From Paenibacillus_AB hodogayensis (lineage in GTDB: Bacteria; Bacillota; Bacilli; Paenibacillales; NBRC-103111): DNA of 64,000 nucleotides. The notes below the pieces were generated by a model. It worked only from the letters and a program-made list of their open reading frames with translations. It was not told where the DNA came from and searched no databases. This document shows positions 15,044-23,811 of the stretch, piece by piece (positions within the stretch are counted from its first letter, which is position 1; every line of letters begins with the position of its first letter). The stretch lies in contig NZ_BAAAYO010000013.1 of the NCBI RefSeq assembly GCF_039536325.1, positions 124,001 through 188,000 of the forward strand, in the 5' to 3' direction. Made by a program: the position numbers and the translations under genes.

Positions 15044-17620
15044 TTATTTTGATATCGCTCGAATGCCAGATGGCGTGCCCACTCGTACCGGGCTAGCCGT
15101 AGCCTCAGTAGTACTGACTAGTTCAAAAACGCCAACTGCACCAGCGCTATTGCAAGCGCGAATAGGTGTAGGTCCGACTACCCCCGATAAGGGATCGTAG
15201 AGAGGCAGTGTCACCCTACCAGTACGTGTAGATATAGAGTACGCTCCAATCTGTTTCTTGGTTACGAATTCGAAATACGTGTAGGCGCTTTCGTTCCCCG
15301 ATTTATCATGATACGTAACGGTATATCTATAACGTTTTCCAGGCGTTAGCCCGGTGATCGTTTTGCTAGTTATATCCCCTATATCCGTCCCATAATACAT
15401 CGGTGCTCCAATCCAGTTACTGCCGTCCCATTCTCCAAAATATAAATCCGTCGATTGACGTCCAGAAGATGGAGCCGGGTCTGAAAAGGTACTCCATGTT
15501 AATTCTACAGTTGTCGTACTCCATACAGCCGAAGGATGCGGGTCATTTGGTCTTTGGGAATCCACAAAAAAGTAAGCCGTTTTCGTTCCGATCATCCAAT
15601 TTCCGGCTTTATCTATGCAGTAGAAATCTGCCCGATACTCCCCTTGTACCGAAAGCGGAATATCTATATACCAATCTGAACCGGTTTGCCCACATTGAAC
15701 GCTATTTGTAGCAGCTTGCCCTGGAACTGTGTAATTGCAATAAACCATTTGAATACCGGAGTTTGCATCGTAAGCCCCATATACCCACACGCGCTTCGTT
15801 CCTGTTGTCTGGTTAATATAGCTATAATTCTGAACACTTGAAATCGTCGGGGGAGTCCTATCAATAGCAAAAGAGTTGAACCCCTGCCAAACCTGCCAAT
15901 TTCCTGCACCATCACGTACTCTAACCGCAAATTGCCAGTTTCCTTCAGCTAAAGATACAAAAGGAATGTCTACATACCAGTTGCTAGTCCATACTTCGTC
16001 TGAATTGTAATGCCAATTCTGCCAACCATCATACGATCCCACAACTTGAAAAGCTGTTTGCCCGTACATATTGTCGGAATAAGTCCATCCATACCGTAAA
16101 TAACCGCTGCTTGCATTTGTCGGGCTAGCCGTACCGAAGTAATGTCCTGAAGTAAAGGGAGGGTCAATATCCACATAAAAGACTGGTTCCCAGGAATAAG
16201 GGCTATGTGCCCCGTGTTGATCCTGGGTAATAATTCTATAGCGGTATGAACCGCTGGGCAATGGGGGGGATGGGACCCAAGAAGTCGCTTGCCCTGCCTG
16301 CCTGCCAGAATCACGGATGATGCTCCCGTTCGCATCGAGAATATGACCGGCCCACCAGCCTTGATAATCACCGGGATCAGGGTCGTTAAAAATCCAGGTA
16401 ACCGCCGGCGTATAATTGTATACACCGCCATGAGCCGGCCCCGTAGGCGTAGGCGCAGTAGGCGGTTGGTTTAACTGAATGCCGTAATACTTGAAAGTCG
16501 CCTCAGAATTACTATATTTTCGATAGGCGACACCTTTGTTTTTACCACGCCCAGCGCTCTTTTGATAGGTTGAGCAGATCTCGCCGTTTACCCCTGAATC
16601 GATCTGCGTGATATTGCCAACAGAGTATGAATTCCCACCGTTCCAGGTAATGTCAACCGTATAGAGACCATACGTTCCACCATCGTAACGTCTGTAGTAC
16701 ACGGTTATTACACTGTTATATACTTCCGCAGTAATAATAGCATCCTGGATACCGGAAATCACAGTTCTAACTTTATTCTGCATATCCCAACTAGCACCAT
16801 CAGACGATCTCCATATCCCAAGCCCTGTAGTATTGGTATAAATAATGAACAAGTCGTTCCCACTAGGGTTTTTCAATATACTTGCACTGTTTACGCCCGA
16901 TTCAGACATGACCGGATGTTCAATGGAGATGTTTGCTCCGATACTAGGATTCATTGTTGCTATATAAACTGAATTACCTGTAGGAACCACTCCTGTTATC
17001 CAACCGTCGGCCCGTTGAACAAATTTCAATAAGTTATTTCCGCGTCCATAGTCAACATCACTCTCAAAAGCAGCAATGCCTGATGTCGCTCCTGACCATG
17101 GATCAACAAAAGAAACATTATGTTTGAAAATAGTTTTTTCTTCATCATATTGCTCATAAACTTTGAAGATTATTAATCTCCCATTATCCGACAAAACAGA
17201 ACTTGCCCCGGTGACCACATCACCGGTATTCATAATGTTGACTCCTACGTGCACGTTACCAATTGAAGATCCGTCGAACCATGTGCAACGTCCATTACCA
17301 AAGTCGTCGGACCACCAAGCGGCGATTTGGTTGCCTACAGCATGAATACCACCTTTTGTAGCACCCCAATGTGTAGTTTCATTGGCGTAGCAAAGCTGTG
17401 ACCACGTGTTTCCATTGTCCTTCGACACTCTAAATATGTGGGAAACGTCATTGTAGTTTCCTTTCGTCCAATACCATTGTCCAGATTCCTGGTCGTAGTA
17501 TTGTTCACCCCACCATCTTTCCTCATGAAGAGCAACAATCCAGCCGTTATCTAACACAACAACGCCGAGCAATCTATACAATGTCGGAGATGTAATGAAG
17601 TTTATCGTTGACTGTGGCAT
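15044..17620 (-). CDS. Receptor-binding-type tail protein with sialidase-like propeller and FnIII/Ig modules
   Basis: An 858-residue protein ending tail module 1. Residues ~20-390 resemble a BNR/Asp-box beta-propeller (VSKDNGNTW near 65, a second WRSSDGASW near 270). Residues ~395-790 hold three to four Ig/FnIII-type sandwiches (PPTAPTPTGPAHGG, DRTPPTISSVQNY, then a last FnIII with TGLTPGKRYRYTV). The ~60-residue C-terminal cap ends GIRAISK. There is no signal peptide. Such architecture suits a fibre or spike that binds cell-surface glycans; hydrolase activity is not shown. Preceded by GGAAGAGGTGAAG. Codon third positions look less GC-rich than neighbouring genes, hinting at separate origin. 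Confidence 0.7.
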   Translation of the reverse strand: MPQSTINFITSPTLYRLLGVVVLDNGWIVALHEERWWGEQYYDQESGQWYWTKGNYNDVSHIFRVSKDNGNTWSQLCYANETTHWGATKGGIHAVGNQIAAWWSDDFGNGRCTWFDGSSIGNVHVGVNIMNTGDVVTGASSVLSDNGRLIIFKVYEQYDEEKTIFKHNVSFVDPWSGATSGIAAFESDVDYGRGNNLLKFVQRADGWITGVVPTGNSVYIATMNPSIGANISIEHPVMSESGVNSASILKNPSGNDLFIIYTNTTGLGIWRSSDGASWDMQNKVRTVISGIQDAIITAEVYNSVITVYYRRYDGGTYGLYTVDITWNGGNSYSVGNITQIDSGVNGEICSTYQKSAGRGKNKGVAYRKYSNSEATFKYYGIQLNQPPTAPTPTGPAHGGVYNYTPAVTWIFNDPDPGDYQGWWAGHILDANGSIIRDSGRQAGQATSWVPSPPLPSGSYRYRIITQDQHGAHSPYSWEPVFYVDIDPPFTSGHYFGTASPTNASSGYLRYGWTYSDNMYGQTAFQVVGSYDGWQNWHYNSDEVWTSNWYVDIPFVSLAEGNWQFAVRVRDGAGNWQVWQGFNSFAIDRTPPTISSVQNYSYINQTTGTKRVWVYGAYDANSGIQMVYCNYTVPGQAATNSVQCGQTGSDWYIDIPLSVQGEYRADFYCIDKAGNWMIGTKTAYFFVDSQRPNDPHPSAVWSTTTVELTWSTFSDPAPSSGRQSTDLYFGEWDGSNWIGAPMYYGTDIGDITSKTITGLTPGKRYRYTVTYHDKSGNESAYTYFEFVTKKQIGAYSISTRTGRVTLPLYDPLSGVVGPTPIRACNSAGAVGVFELVSTTEATASPVRVGTPSGIRAISK

Positions 17621-17639
17621 GTTACTTCACCTCTTCCAC

Positions 17640-18203
17640 TTACAAGTCACTGCGTATCCATATACGCCCTAGTTCGGGATTGCTAGGATCACTTGTTCGA
17701 ACCTCCAATATAAACGGCTTCCCACCATCTGTTCTCACTGCATCTACCTCCGCTTTCCTCGCCACATCATCTCCAGAAACAGGGGCAGCTGCCTTAAACC
17801 GCCCTCCCCCATCGCGCTTGACGAGCGTATTGCCGCTAGCCAGATTAGTCGCCGTGTCTAACACACTCTTAATCGCCGAGATCGTCATTCCTGGCAGTTC
17901 CCGCCAGCTTGATCCACCTGTGATCGATCTGATCATGTAGGCAAGCCATCCCAAGAGCGTTGATGGTGCGGCTGTGTTTCCCGTGGGGGCGCTCACATCA
18001 CTGATCGTGCGATTTCCTATCTTCTCATCCGTCACACTACCATCCGAATGATCCAGCACAGGAGCAGTCCTATGTGCATCGAATTCCGCTTGTGTCGCAG
18101 AGTTCTGGTCAATCGAATCCAAATTTGCGTTATGAGCTTCACGGCTCACCGTTTCATTTCCTAACGGCTTCTTCAACCCGAGCCTAGGTGTCGTTTCAGG
18201 CAT
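17640..18203 (-). CDS. Short tail fibre protein (paralogue of the 18781-20835 fibre N-terminus)
   Basis: A 187-residue protein beginning MPETTPRLGLKKPLG. Its first ~155 residues match the start of the 684-residue fibre nearly throughout (ETVS.EAHN.NLD, AHRTAPVLDH, SITGGSSWR.LPGMTI, TLVKRD). The long distal part is replaced by a ~30-residue ending (EVRTSDPSNPELGRIW). The start is fixed by GGAGGTGT 8 nt upstream. Directly upstream is a broken copy of ymfQ, so this gene arose with a duplicated ymfQ-fibre block. It could be a truncated fibre, an adaptor, or a decoy trunk for the 858-residue protein. Confidence 0.75.
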   Translation of the reverse strand: MPETTPRLGLKKPLGNETVSREAHNANLDSIDQNSATQAEFDAHRTAPVLDHSDGSVTDEKIGNRTISDVSAPTGNTAAPSTLLGWLAYMIRSITGGSSWRELPGMTISAIKSVLDTATNLASGNTLVKRDGGGRFKAAAPVSGDDVARKAEVDAVRTDGGKPFILEVRTSDPSNPELGRIWIRSDL

Positions 18204-18206
18204 TAT

Positions 18207-18371
18207 CCATACACCTCCAGTTGACCCCACGTCAGATGCAGTGCATCCAATTGGTCACAAGTTCGATGTTCCCCGTTCAAAATCATCCCAAACAAAATAT
18301 CGGAATTCATACCCCAACTCAAAGTGAACCGAAAGCACTGCTCGTAGCGCTTCCTGACAGTCCTTCAGGTT
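18207..18371 (-). pseudogene. Remnant of a second ymfQ-like gene
   Basis: Read on the minus strand this segment encodes NLKDCQEALRAVL then YEFRYFVWDD, matching residues ~140-165 of the intact YmfQ at 20835-21410. After WDD it is frameshifted and reaches TGA. Past that point the nucleotides still match the parental 3' end (TGGAGGTGTA just before the fibre ATG). Only the last third of the gene remains. It marks the duplication boundary of a ymfQ-fibre cassette. Confidence 0.75.
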
Positions 18372-18404
18372 AGCATAAAAATAGCCCCGATTGCTCGGAT
18401 AATG

Positions 18405-18764
18405 TTAAGCCTCTACTACATTAAGGATTAGCGTTTGAGTCGTATTGATAATAGATAGCGTCAATTCTCCGGGCTCACTGGATGTCAACGTCAACTTTGC
18501 CCGGCCATCTACTGGCGTTACCGTTCGGACAGCGCCACCGTCGTAGACTTTGATCGGGCTTGTATTTTGTCCGTCATATACAAAGCTACCCGCTGCCCCA
18601 GAGAAAACTCGCCACTCTACGCCAATCTCTACAGAGTCCCCTACCGTGACTTCCAATGGACCAGGCTTCGTGAAGAACGCCTGCTTTTCTGTTCCTAGCG
18701 CCATCTGCGCGTACACCTCAATTTTGTACACGTTGCCGTTCTCGACAAAAAATACCGTATTCAT
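18405..18764 (-). CDS. Phage-associated hypothetical protein
   Basis: A 119-residue, mostly beta-stranded protein (VFFVENGNVYKIEVYAQM, GDSVEIGVEWRVF, GRAKLTLTSSEPGELTL). It resembles a single Ig-like sandwich. It lies between the large fibre and the duplicated small fibre, preceded by GAGGGGG. It may be a fibre-associated accessory or chaperone. No family recognised. Confidence 0.6.
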   Translation of the reverse strand: MNTVFFVENGNVYKIEVYAQMALGTEKQAFFTKPGPLEVTVGDSVEIGVEWRVFSGAAGSFVYDGQNTSPIKVYDGGAVRTVTPVDGRAKLTLTSSEPGELTLSIINTTQTLILNVVEA

Positions 18765-18780
18765 TTTATGTTACCCCCTC

Positions 18781-20835
18781 TTATACTGCTTGACGGTATC
18801 TAAGGCCGTAGCCGGCCGTTCTGCTCGGACGTCCGGTTCCGTTTTGCACGACAATGGCCTCGATTTTAAAATTACGTTTAAAGTAAAGGATATCGTTGTT
18901 TAAATACGTTAGACTTGATCCGGTATGCGTGTCGCAGTAAATATCCGGCTGCCATACGATATTGTCATCAACGATAACACGGTATCGGATTGTAAAAGAT
19001 CCACTTTCGTCGTCTTCAAGACCGCGCGCCGAAAAACTCGCGTACTCCAAACGCCCACGCATCGAAAGATTTACCAACGTCGCCCATGATGCGTTAGAAA
19101 CGCCAGCATCTCCACCCGGGCCACGCAATTCAGAGTACGATAAGGATGCCGGGTTAGTAGAAAACCACGTCGCTCCCCCATCGGTGGTGACCTCAAGAAC
19201 GCCATTGTTTACACGCATGCTACGTTCATCCCAAACCTTATATGAGTTTGCCCCAGTACTCCATCCACCGATCCTTAAATAATTGTCCGTATCCAAGCCG
19301 AAATGTGCCGCGAATTGGCCGGAGCGATGGAACGTCATAAAAGCCGCGTCACCAGCAGCGCCGTTAGAGCGAACCTCTAGAGCAGCCGCGCCCGAAGTGT
19401 TTGCGGCGATGCTTCCGCTAGTTGGAGGAGCATACAACGCTGCTCCGGCCGTCAGAGACAGAGAACCATGCATCGCTCCTCCACCGGCATGTATAATTTC
19501 GTTTCCTCTAACACGCACGGAAGGTCCGTCCAAGTTCAAAGTGTTAGCTCCGTTACCAAAATAAAGAACGTTATCCGGCCCCATCGAAACCACGTGGCGT
19601 GTAGTTCCATTATTCTCTTTAGCGCCTAGACCTGTAGCGTTATTTAAGTACGCACTATTACTGCGCATAACGTCACTACCTTTATACGTAAACCCAGTCT
19701 CGCTAATAACTGCGAGTTGACCGCCACCGTAACGCTGGAACAGAAACCCTGAAACTGCATTCGTCGTACCATCGTGATTTACCTCAAACAACGCAAGATT
19801 ACTCTGCCAAGTTCCCATCACTAACCCTTGTCCGTTGTTCGCAAAGCCGGGGCTATTTATGCCTAGCGAGCCGTAAATATTCTGCCCGCCACCGCTGTGG
19901 ATAAGTTCGTACTCGCCGGCACCGTTATTATATAGTGGAGTATACGACGAACGTAACCGTAGATAATGGGCCGTATCACCGACGTAAACAACGTTATCTG
20001 TCCCCATAGCTAATAACTTTTTGGCAACTCCGGACGTTGTTTTACCGGAGATAGCTGCATCATTAATAAGCGTACCACCTGCGGTCGAGTTAAAAAGTTC
20101 CACCCACGGCGTCCACGCCCCGTTTCCTCCGACGTTAGGCGGGTTACCGTGACGCATATAGAAACGGCTGTCATTTACTCCGGCCGCTAATTGAATAATC
20201 GTATCCCCGCCGCCGTGAATAACGAGTAATTGGCCGAAATCCACAGCGGCAGGGCGATTCGGATGTCCGGTGCCGAATCGATAAAACCCGGAGTCAACAA
20301 CCGTGTTAAAGTCCGTTCCGTCGTTAATAAAACGCGTCTTAGGAACCGCATTAGTCGCCGTAACCGAAACCGCATCAACCTCCGCCTTCCGCGCCACATC
20401 ATCCGCCGCACTCGGAGCCGCCGCTTTAAACCGCCCGTTAGCGTCGCGCTTGACGAGCGTGGACCCGGTCGCGAGATTGGTCGCCGCATCCAGGATCGTC
20501 TTGATAGCTGCAATCGTCATACCCGGTAAGTCGCGCCAACTGGATCCGCCTGTGATAGACTTAATCATATATCCAAGCCCACTCCATAACGTGGTCGGTA
20601 GCGCTGTATTTCCGGTCGGCGCAGCGTCATCGCTAATTGTACGGCTACCTATCTTGGTATCCGTCACACTGCCATCTGGATGATCCAGCACGGGAGCTGT
20701 CCTATGCGCATCAAACTCTGTTTGTGCTGCAACGTTCCGATCAATCAAATCCAAATTTTCGTTATGAGCCTCAAGGCTGACAGTTTCATTCCCTAACGGC
20801 TTCTTCAATCCGAGCTTGGGCGTCGTTTCCGGCAT
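18781..20835 (-). CDS. Tail fibre with pyocin-knob domain (module 1)
   Basis: A 684-residue fibre. Residues 1-155 are the baseplate-attachment part shared with the 187-residue paralogue. Residues ~170-250 match the pyocin-knob domain found in R- and F-type pyocin fibres: DSGFYRF, GQLLVIHGGG, IQLAAGV, FYMRHG and WTPWVELF. Residues ~250-560 carry glycine-rich repeated beta segments (two versions of EIIHAGGGAMHG/ELIHSGGGQNIYG). The C-terminal ~110 residues form a compact distal domain ending LRYRQAV. The true start is ATG 20835, overlapping the ymfQ stop as TAATG. It determines adsorption specificity. Confidence 0.85.
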   Translation of the reverse strand: MPETTPKLGLKKPLGNETVSLEAHNENLDLIDRNVAAQTEFDAHRTAPVLDHPDGSVTDTKIGSRTISDDAAPTGNTALPTTLWSGLGYMIKSITGGSSWRDLPGMTIAAIKTILDAATNLATGSTLVKRDANGRFKAAAPSAADDVARKAEVDAVSVTATNAVPKTRFINDGTDFNTVVDSGFYRFGTGHPNRPAAVDFGQLLVIHGGGDTIIQLAAGVNDSRFYMRHGNPPNVGGNGAWTPWVELFNSTAGGTLINDAAISGKTTSGVAKKLLAMGTDNVVYVGDTAHYLRLRSSYTPLYNNGAGEYELIHSGGGQNIYGSLGINSPGFANNGQGLVMGTWQSNLALFEVNHDGTTNAVSGFLFQRYGGGQLAVISETGFTYKGSDVMRSNSAYLNNATGLGAKENNGTTRHVVSMGPDNVLYFGNGANTLNLDGPSVRVRGNEIIHAGGGAMHGSLSLTAGAALYAPPTSGSIAANTSGAAALEVRSNGAAGDAAFMTFHRSGQFAAHFGLDTDNYLRIGGWSTGANSYKVWDERSMRVNNGVLEVTTDGGATWFSTNPASLSYSELRGPGGDAGVSNASWATLVNLSMRGRLEYASFSARGLEDDESGSFTIRYRVIVDDNIVWQPDIYCDTHTGSSLTYLNNDILYFKRNFKIEAIVVQNGTGRPSRTAGYGLRYRQAV

Positions 20836-21410
20836 TATTCGTACACCTCCAATTGGTCCCACGTCAGATGCAGTCCATCCAATTGGTCCCACGTCCACTG
20901 CTTCCCGTTCAAATCATCCCAAACAAAATATCTGAATTCATACGCCAAATCGAGATGAGCCGGAAGCACGGCCCGGAGCGCCTCCTGACAGTCCTTCAGG
21001 TTAGGAGGAATTCCGCGCGTATCAATGAATTTGATAATAACTCGGCTTTCAGCAAAATTTTCAATAATCTCAATACTACCGCCGTCATAGGCCTCCGCTA
21101 CCTCTCTCACAGCCTTCAGCGTGGCGGTGCCAAAACCGCGCAGCCGTGAAACGATTCGATCTCGCCTAGCTTGAACGGTTTTCCCTTCATCAGGCGATAG
21201 ACCAAGCTCTCGCTCCCACTTGTCTAACCCCCAATCTGCCGTTCGAACGTACTGTTGGTCCAATAAGCCCGTTAGCAAGGCGTAGAGCTGATCGAATTCG
21301 CAGCCCTCACTCTGCATAACGGAATGGATGACGCGAGAAAATTCGTAATAGCGCGGCAGAAACGAAAGCATTTCTTTCCCTTTGGGACTTGTCAAAGTAT
21401 GGGTGCTCAA
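20835..21410 (-). CDS. YmfQ-like (DUF2313) baseplate protein, module 1
   Basis: A 191-residue protein of the YmfQ/XkdU type, which links baseplate and fibres in Mu/PBSX-like contractile tails. Conserved parts are GKEMLSFLPRYYEFSR, YALLTGLLDQQYVRTADWGLDKWERELG (a helix pair) and the beta part IIKFIDTRGIPPN. The C terminus holds two similar WTWDQLDGLHL/TWDQLEVYE segments. TTG 21410 overlaps the baseplate J stop (TTGA); ATG 21371 would be an alternative, but the conserved GKEM supports the earlier start. Confidence 0.85.
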   Translation of the reverse strand: MSTHTLTSPKGKEMLSFLPRYYEFSRVIHSVMQSEGCEFDQLYALLTGLLDQQYVRTADWGLDKWERELGLSPDEGKTVQARRDRIVSRLRGFGTATLKAVREVAEAYDGGSIEIIENFAESRVIIKFIDTRGIPPNLKDCQEALRAVLPAHLDLAYEFRYFVWDDLNGKQWTWDQLDGLHLTWDQLEVYE

Positions 21411-22957
21411 GTCAACGTCACCGTCCCCAATACCGCTACTTCTTGTAAGCCGACGACAACGTTGCCAGTCCCTCCATTTACGAGTAGGCCCGTATAGTCC
21501 TGGACCCCTGTCGTATCCAGAATGGCTTGCCCGATCCGAACATTCCGAACGTCATTATCTTCAGTAAAAGCAAGCGAACGAATGTAGTGGGCTATATTCT
21601 GCCGAACCTCTGTTTTTACCGAAGCGGCATCATAGCCTTCGGCCACCACCAGTCCTGCCGTTACATGAATCCATACGGGAGCAGCCGATTCCACCTGAAC
21701 TTTGGCCCCGATAGGCGCCTTCCCTTCGCCAGTATCCTTCGAAAAAGCAGAACGGTATTCGAACCGGTCGATCCATAAGGTTGTCGACGTATCATCAAGC
21801 AAACGGAGCACCCGTAGCTGAATATTGTCGGAGCCATTCCAGTAAAAGGGTAAGACAACTTCTGTGTAAATCTCGCTGAGTTGATTTGCCCCGAACACAT
21901 ATAAAGCATTTTGGCTGCCGTTCTGGCTTGTCTTAGCCCACTCCGAAGTCGTAGCGTTATACACGCTGACTTGCAGCACATTGGAGGTTTGTTGTGTATT
22001 GTCCGCTTTTAGACGCACTCGAACCGTCCATAATCCCGGCTTAGGCAAAACATTCGTCAGGGTTTGGTAGATAACACCGGATTCAGAGGCATCGTAAACC
22101 ATCTTAACACTGTCCCCGTCAATCGACGCTCCCTGCCCTCCGAGGCTTTGCTCTTCGGCTTCCGCTGTAATCTTCAAAGGCGGAGCTATATAATTCTGTA
22201 CTTGGTCGACCAGCGATTGCGAGGCAAGCTCGCCGTCGGTATTAATAATACTGACGCTCACCGTCCCAGGGCCGTCTCGAACCGGTACGACCGAAACACC
22301 GCCCACACCAGCCACTTCAAGCGCCCAATTGATATAATCGGCTTTGTTGCCACCGGCAGACGGACTACGTACTTTTTGCAAATAGCGAGAACGCAGCGAC
22401 TCGTCGCTTTCCGTATCTGCCCCGCCCTCCGTAACCGTCAGATTGGTCACTGTAGTAACGCCCGAAACGGGGGTCATCAGCAAGCTGATCGCACGGGAGG
22501 AAACATTGCCCGAAGCGCCGGCCTCCACCGCTTCAATATATACGGTTGCTGTCCCTGCCCCGTCCAAAACGGCGGAGGCTTTGGTTAAAAATTCTACAGA
22601 AGACGCGCCCGTCACACGGTCCGCCGGCGTGGCCACCCTCGTTCCTGCCGGTACGGACGCGCCTGCCGTGCCGGTAAACTTCACCTGCCCCCGCGCCTTC
22701 ACCGCGGGACGCCGGGTCAAGCCGTGTTCCTCGCAGCGCAAGTCCAAGTAGCTGCCGAACGTCGTGCTGGCAAAGCCGCGGCGCAGCACCTCCTGCGCCC
22801 AAATCGCCGCCTGGGCAAGCTCGATCGAAGCCGGAGCCAAAGCGTCCCAGAGAAAAGAACCCTCCGACTTGTCCAGATCGGAGGGCAGGCTGTCCAGCAT
22901 CCGCTGCCGGATCGTTTCTTCGGTTTGGTCTTTTAAATAGGCTGGCAGTATCGCCAT
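21407..22957 (-). CDS. Baseplate J (gp47-like) protein with inserted sandwich domain
   Basis: A 516-residue wedge protein of the Baseplate_J family. The N-terminal (DLDKSEGSFLWDALAPA) and central (GGADTESDESLRSRYLQKV, GGNKADYINWALEVAGVGGV) motifs are typical. Between residues ~259 and 408 is an extra ~150-residue segment with beta-sandwich character (GDSVKMVYDASESGVIYQTL, WTVRVRLKADN, TLWIDRFEYRS) like a carbohydrate-binding module. The ordinary sequence resumes at GEGKAPIGAKV. The module 2 counterpart (360 residues) lacks this insert. Overlaps YmfQ by 4 nt and the XkdS-like gene by 1 nt. Confidence 0.88.
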   Translation of the reverse strand: MAILPAYLKDQTEETIRQRMLDSLPSDLDKSEGSFLWDALAPASIELAQAAIWAQEVLRRGFASTTFGSYLDLRCEEHGLTRRPAVKARGQVKFTGTAGASVPAGTRVATPADRVTGASSVEFLTKASAVLDGAGTATVYIEAVEAGASGNVSSRAISLLMTPVSGVTTVTNLTVTEGGADTESDESLRSRYLQKVRSPSAGGNKADYINWALEVAGVGGVSVVPVRDGPGTVSVSIINTDGELASQSLVDQVQNYIAPPLKITAEAEEQSLGGQGASIDGDSVKMVYDASESGVIYQTLTNVLPKPGLWTVRVRLKADNTQQTSNVLQVSVYNATTSEWAKTSQNGSQNALYVFGANQLSEIYTEVVLPFYWNGSDNIQLRVLRLLDDTSTTLWIDRFEYRSAFSKDTGEGKAPIGAKVQVESAAPVWIHVTAGLVVAEGYDAASVKTEVRQNIAHYIRSLAFTEDNDVRNVRIGQAILDTTGVQDYTGLLVNGGTGNVVVGLQEVAVLGTVTLT

Positions 22958-23418
22958 CAGTAGGTCACCACGCTTCCTTCAATCCTGGATTTCTGACCGC
23001 GCACATTGGACACGTCGCATTGGAAAAAGCAGCGTTCGCCCTCCCACTGGAAGGCGAAGCCGCCCACCCGGCTCGTCCGCGGGTCCAGCTTCAACGCTTC
23101 AGTCGTCATACGTACAATCTCCGACTCCGCCGCGGGACGCGTCAAGTTTCGCGGGATCAGCTCGTCAAATTCCTGCCCGTAGCTGCGGGAATAGGCCAAG
23201 TACGTGTATCTTTCCGTATGCAGCGCTTTTTTGCACCATTCGAGCCAAGCCTCCGCATCGGTGCTGGGCGCGACGGCGCCGGTCGGAGTCGTCACGAAGT
23301 CGCCTTTGTCGTAATCGAAGCGCCAGCTTCGCCCGAACTTGACCTGTCCTCCGTCCGCCATCCGCCCCGTAGTACCGGGAGGAGTTGTGCCGTCAGTCAA
23401 TGGAAATAAGTTCGCCAT
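22957..23418 (-). CDS. DUF2634 (XkdS-like) baseplate protein, module 1
   Basis: A 153-residue protein of the XkdS/DUF2634 family, equivalent to gp25-like wedge proteins. Seen are GRSWRFDYDKGDF, the helix AEAWLEWCKKALHTERYTYLAY split by YSRSYGQEFD, and a C-terminal beta part with RCFFQCDV. Stop and next start overlap (TGATG). Confidence 0.85.
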   Translation of the reverse strand: MANLFPLTDGTTPPGTTGRMADGGQVKFGRSWRFDYDKGDFVTTPTGAVAPSTDAEAWLEWCKKALHTERYTYLAYSRSYGQEFDELIPRNLTRPAAESEIVRMTTEALKLDPRTSRVGGFAFQWEGERCFFQCDVSNVRGQKSRIEGSVVTY

Positions 23419-23811
23419 CTATCTCACCACCTTGCATATGACGACAGCCTCGGAGCCGCCGGCTACAGGTACGGCAAGAACGCGGTCCCCGGGCTTCAGA
23501 CTGTCTCGGAGCATGAGCTCCACCGGCTCGATCTCCGCCTCCTCGAACTGAAACGTTCCGCTGCCGGCCACAGCGCCTCCCAAGTTGTCCCGTAAGCCGG
23601 TCACCGTTCCGGACAACGTAAACGCCGGAAGCTTCAGCTTCATTTCCCAGTCGGCCACCAAATAGTCTGTTAATTCATGCTTGAACGAATCGAGCTTCAG
23701 CCCGCTGCCGGTTACCGTACCCAGCTCGGCGGGCACGCCGGCCAGCGCGCTGGATGCATGGCCCGCCATATGCGACTCTAGAGCCGCGGCCAGCTTTTTA
23801 TACGGATCCAT
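23419..23811 (-). CDS. DUF2577 (XkdR-like) protein, module 1
   Basis: A 130-residue protein of the XkdR/DUF2577 family, a small beta-barrel protein encoded beside the hub in PBSX-type tails. The C-terminal RDSLKPGDRVLAVPVAGG segment is the most conserved part. Its start overlaps the end of the XkdQ-like gene by 14 nt. Confidence 0.8.
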   Translation of the reverse strand: MDPYKKLAAALESHMAGHASSALAGVPAELGTVTGSGLKLDSFKHELTDYLVADWEMKLKLPAFTLSGTVTGLRDNLGGAVAGSGTFQFEEAEIEPVELMLRDSLKPGDRVLAVPVAGGSEAVVICKVVR

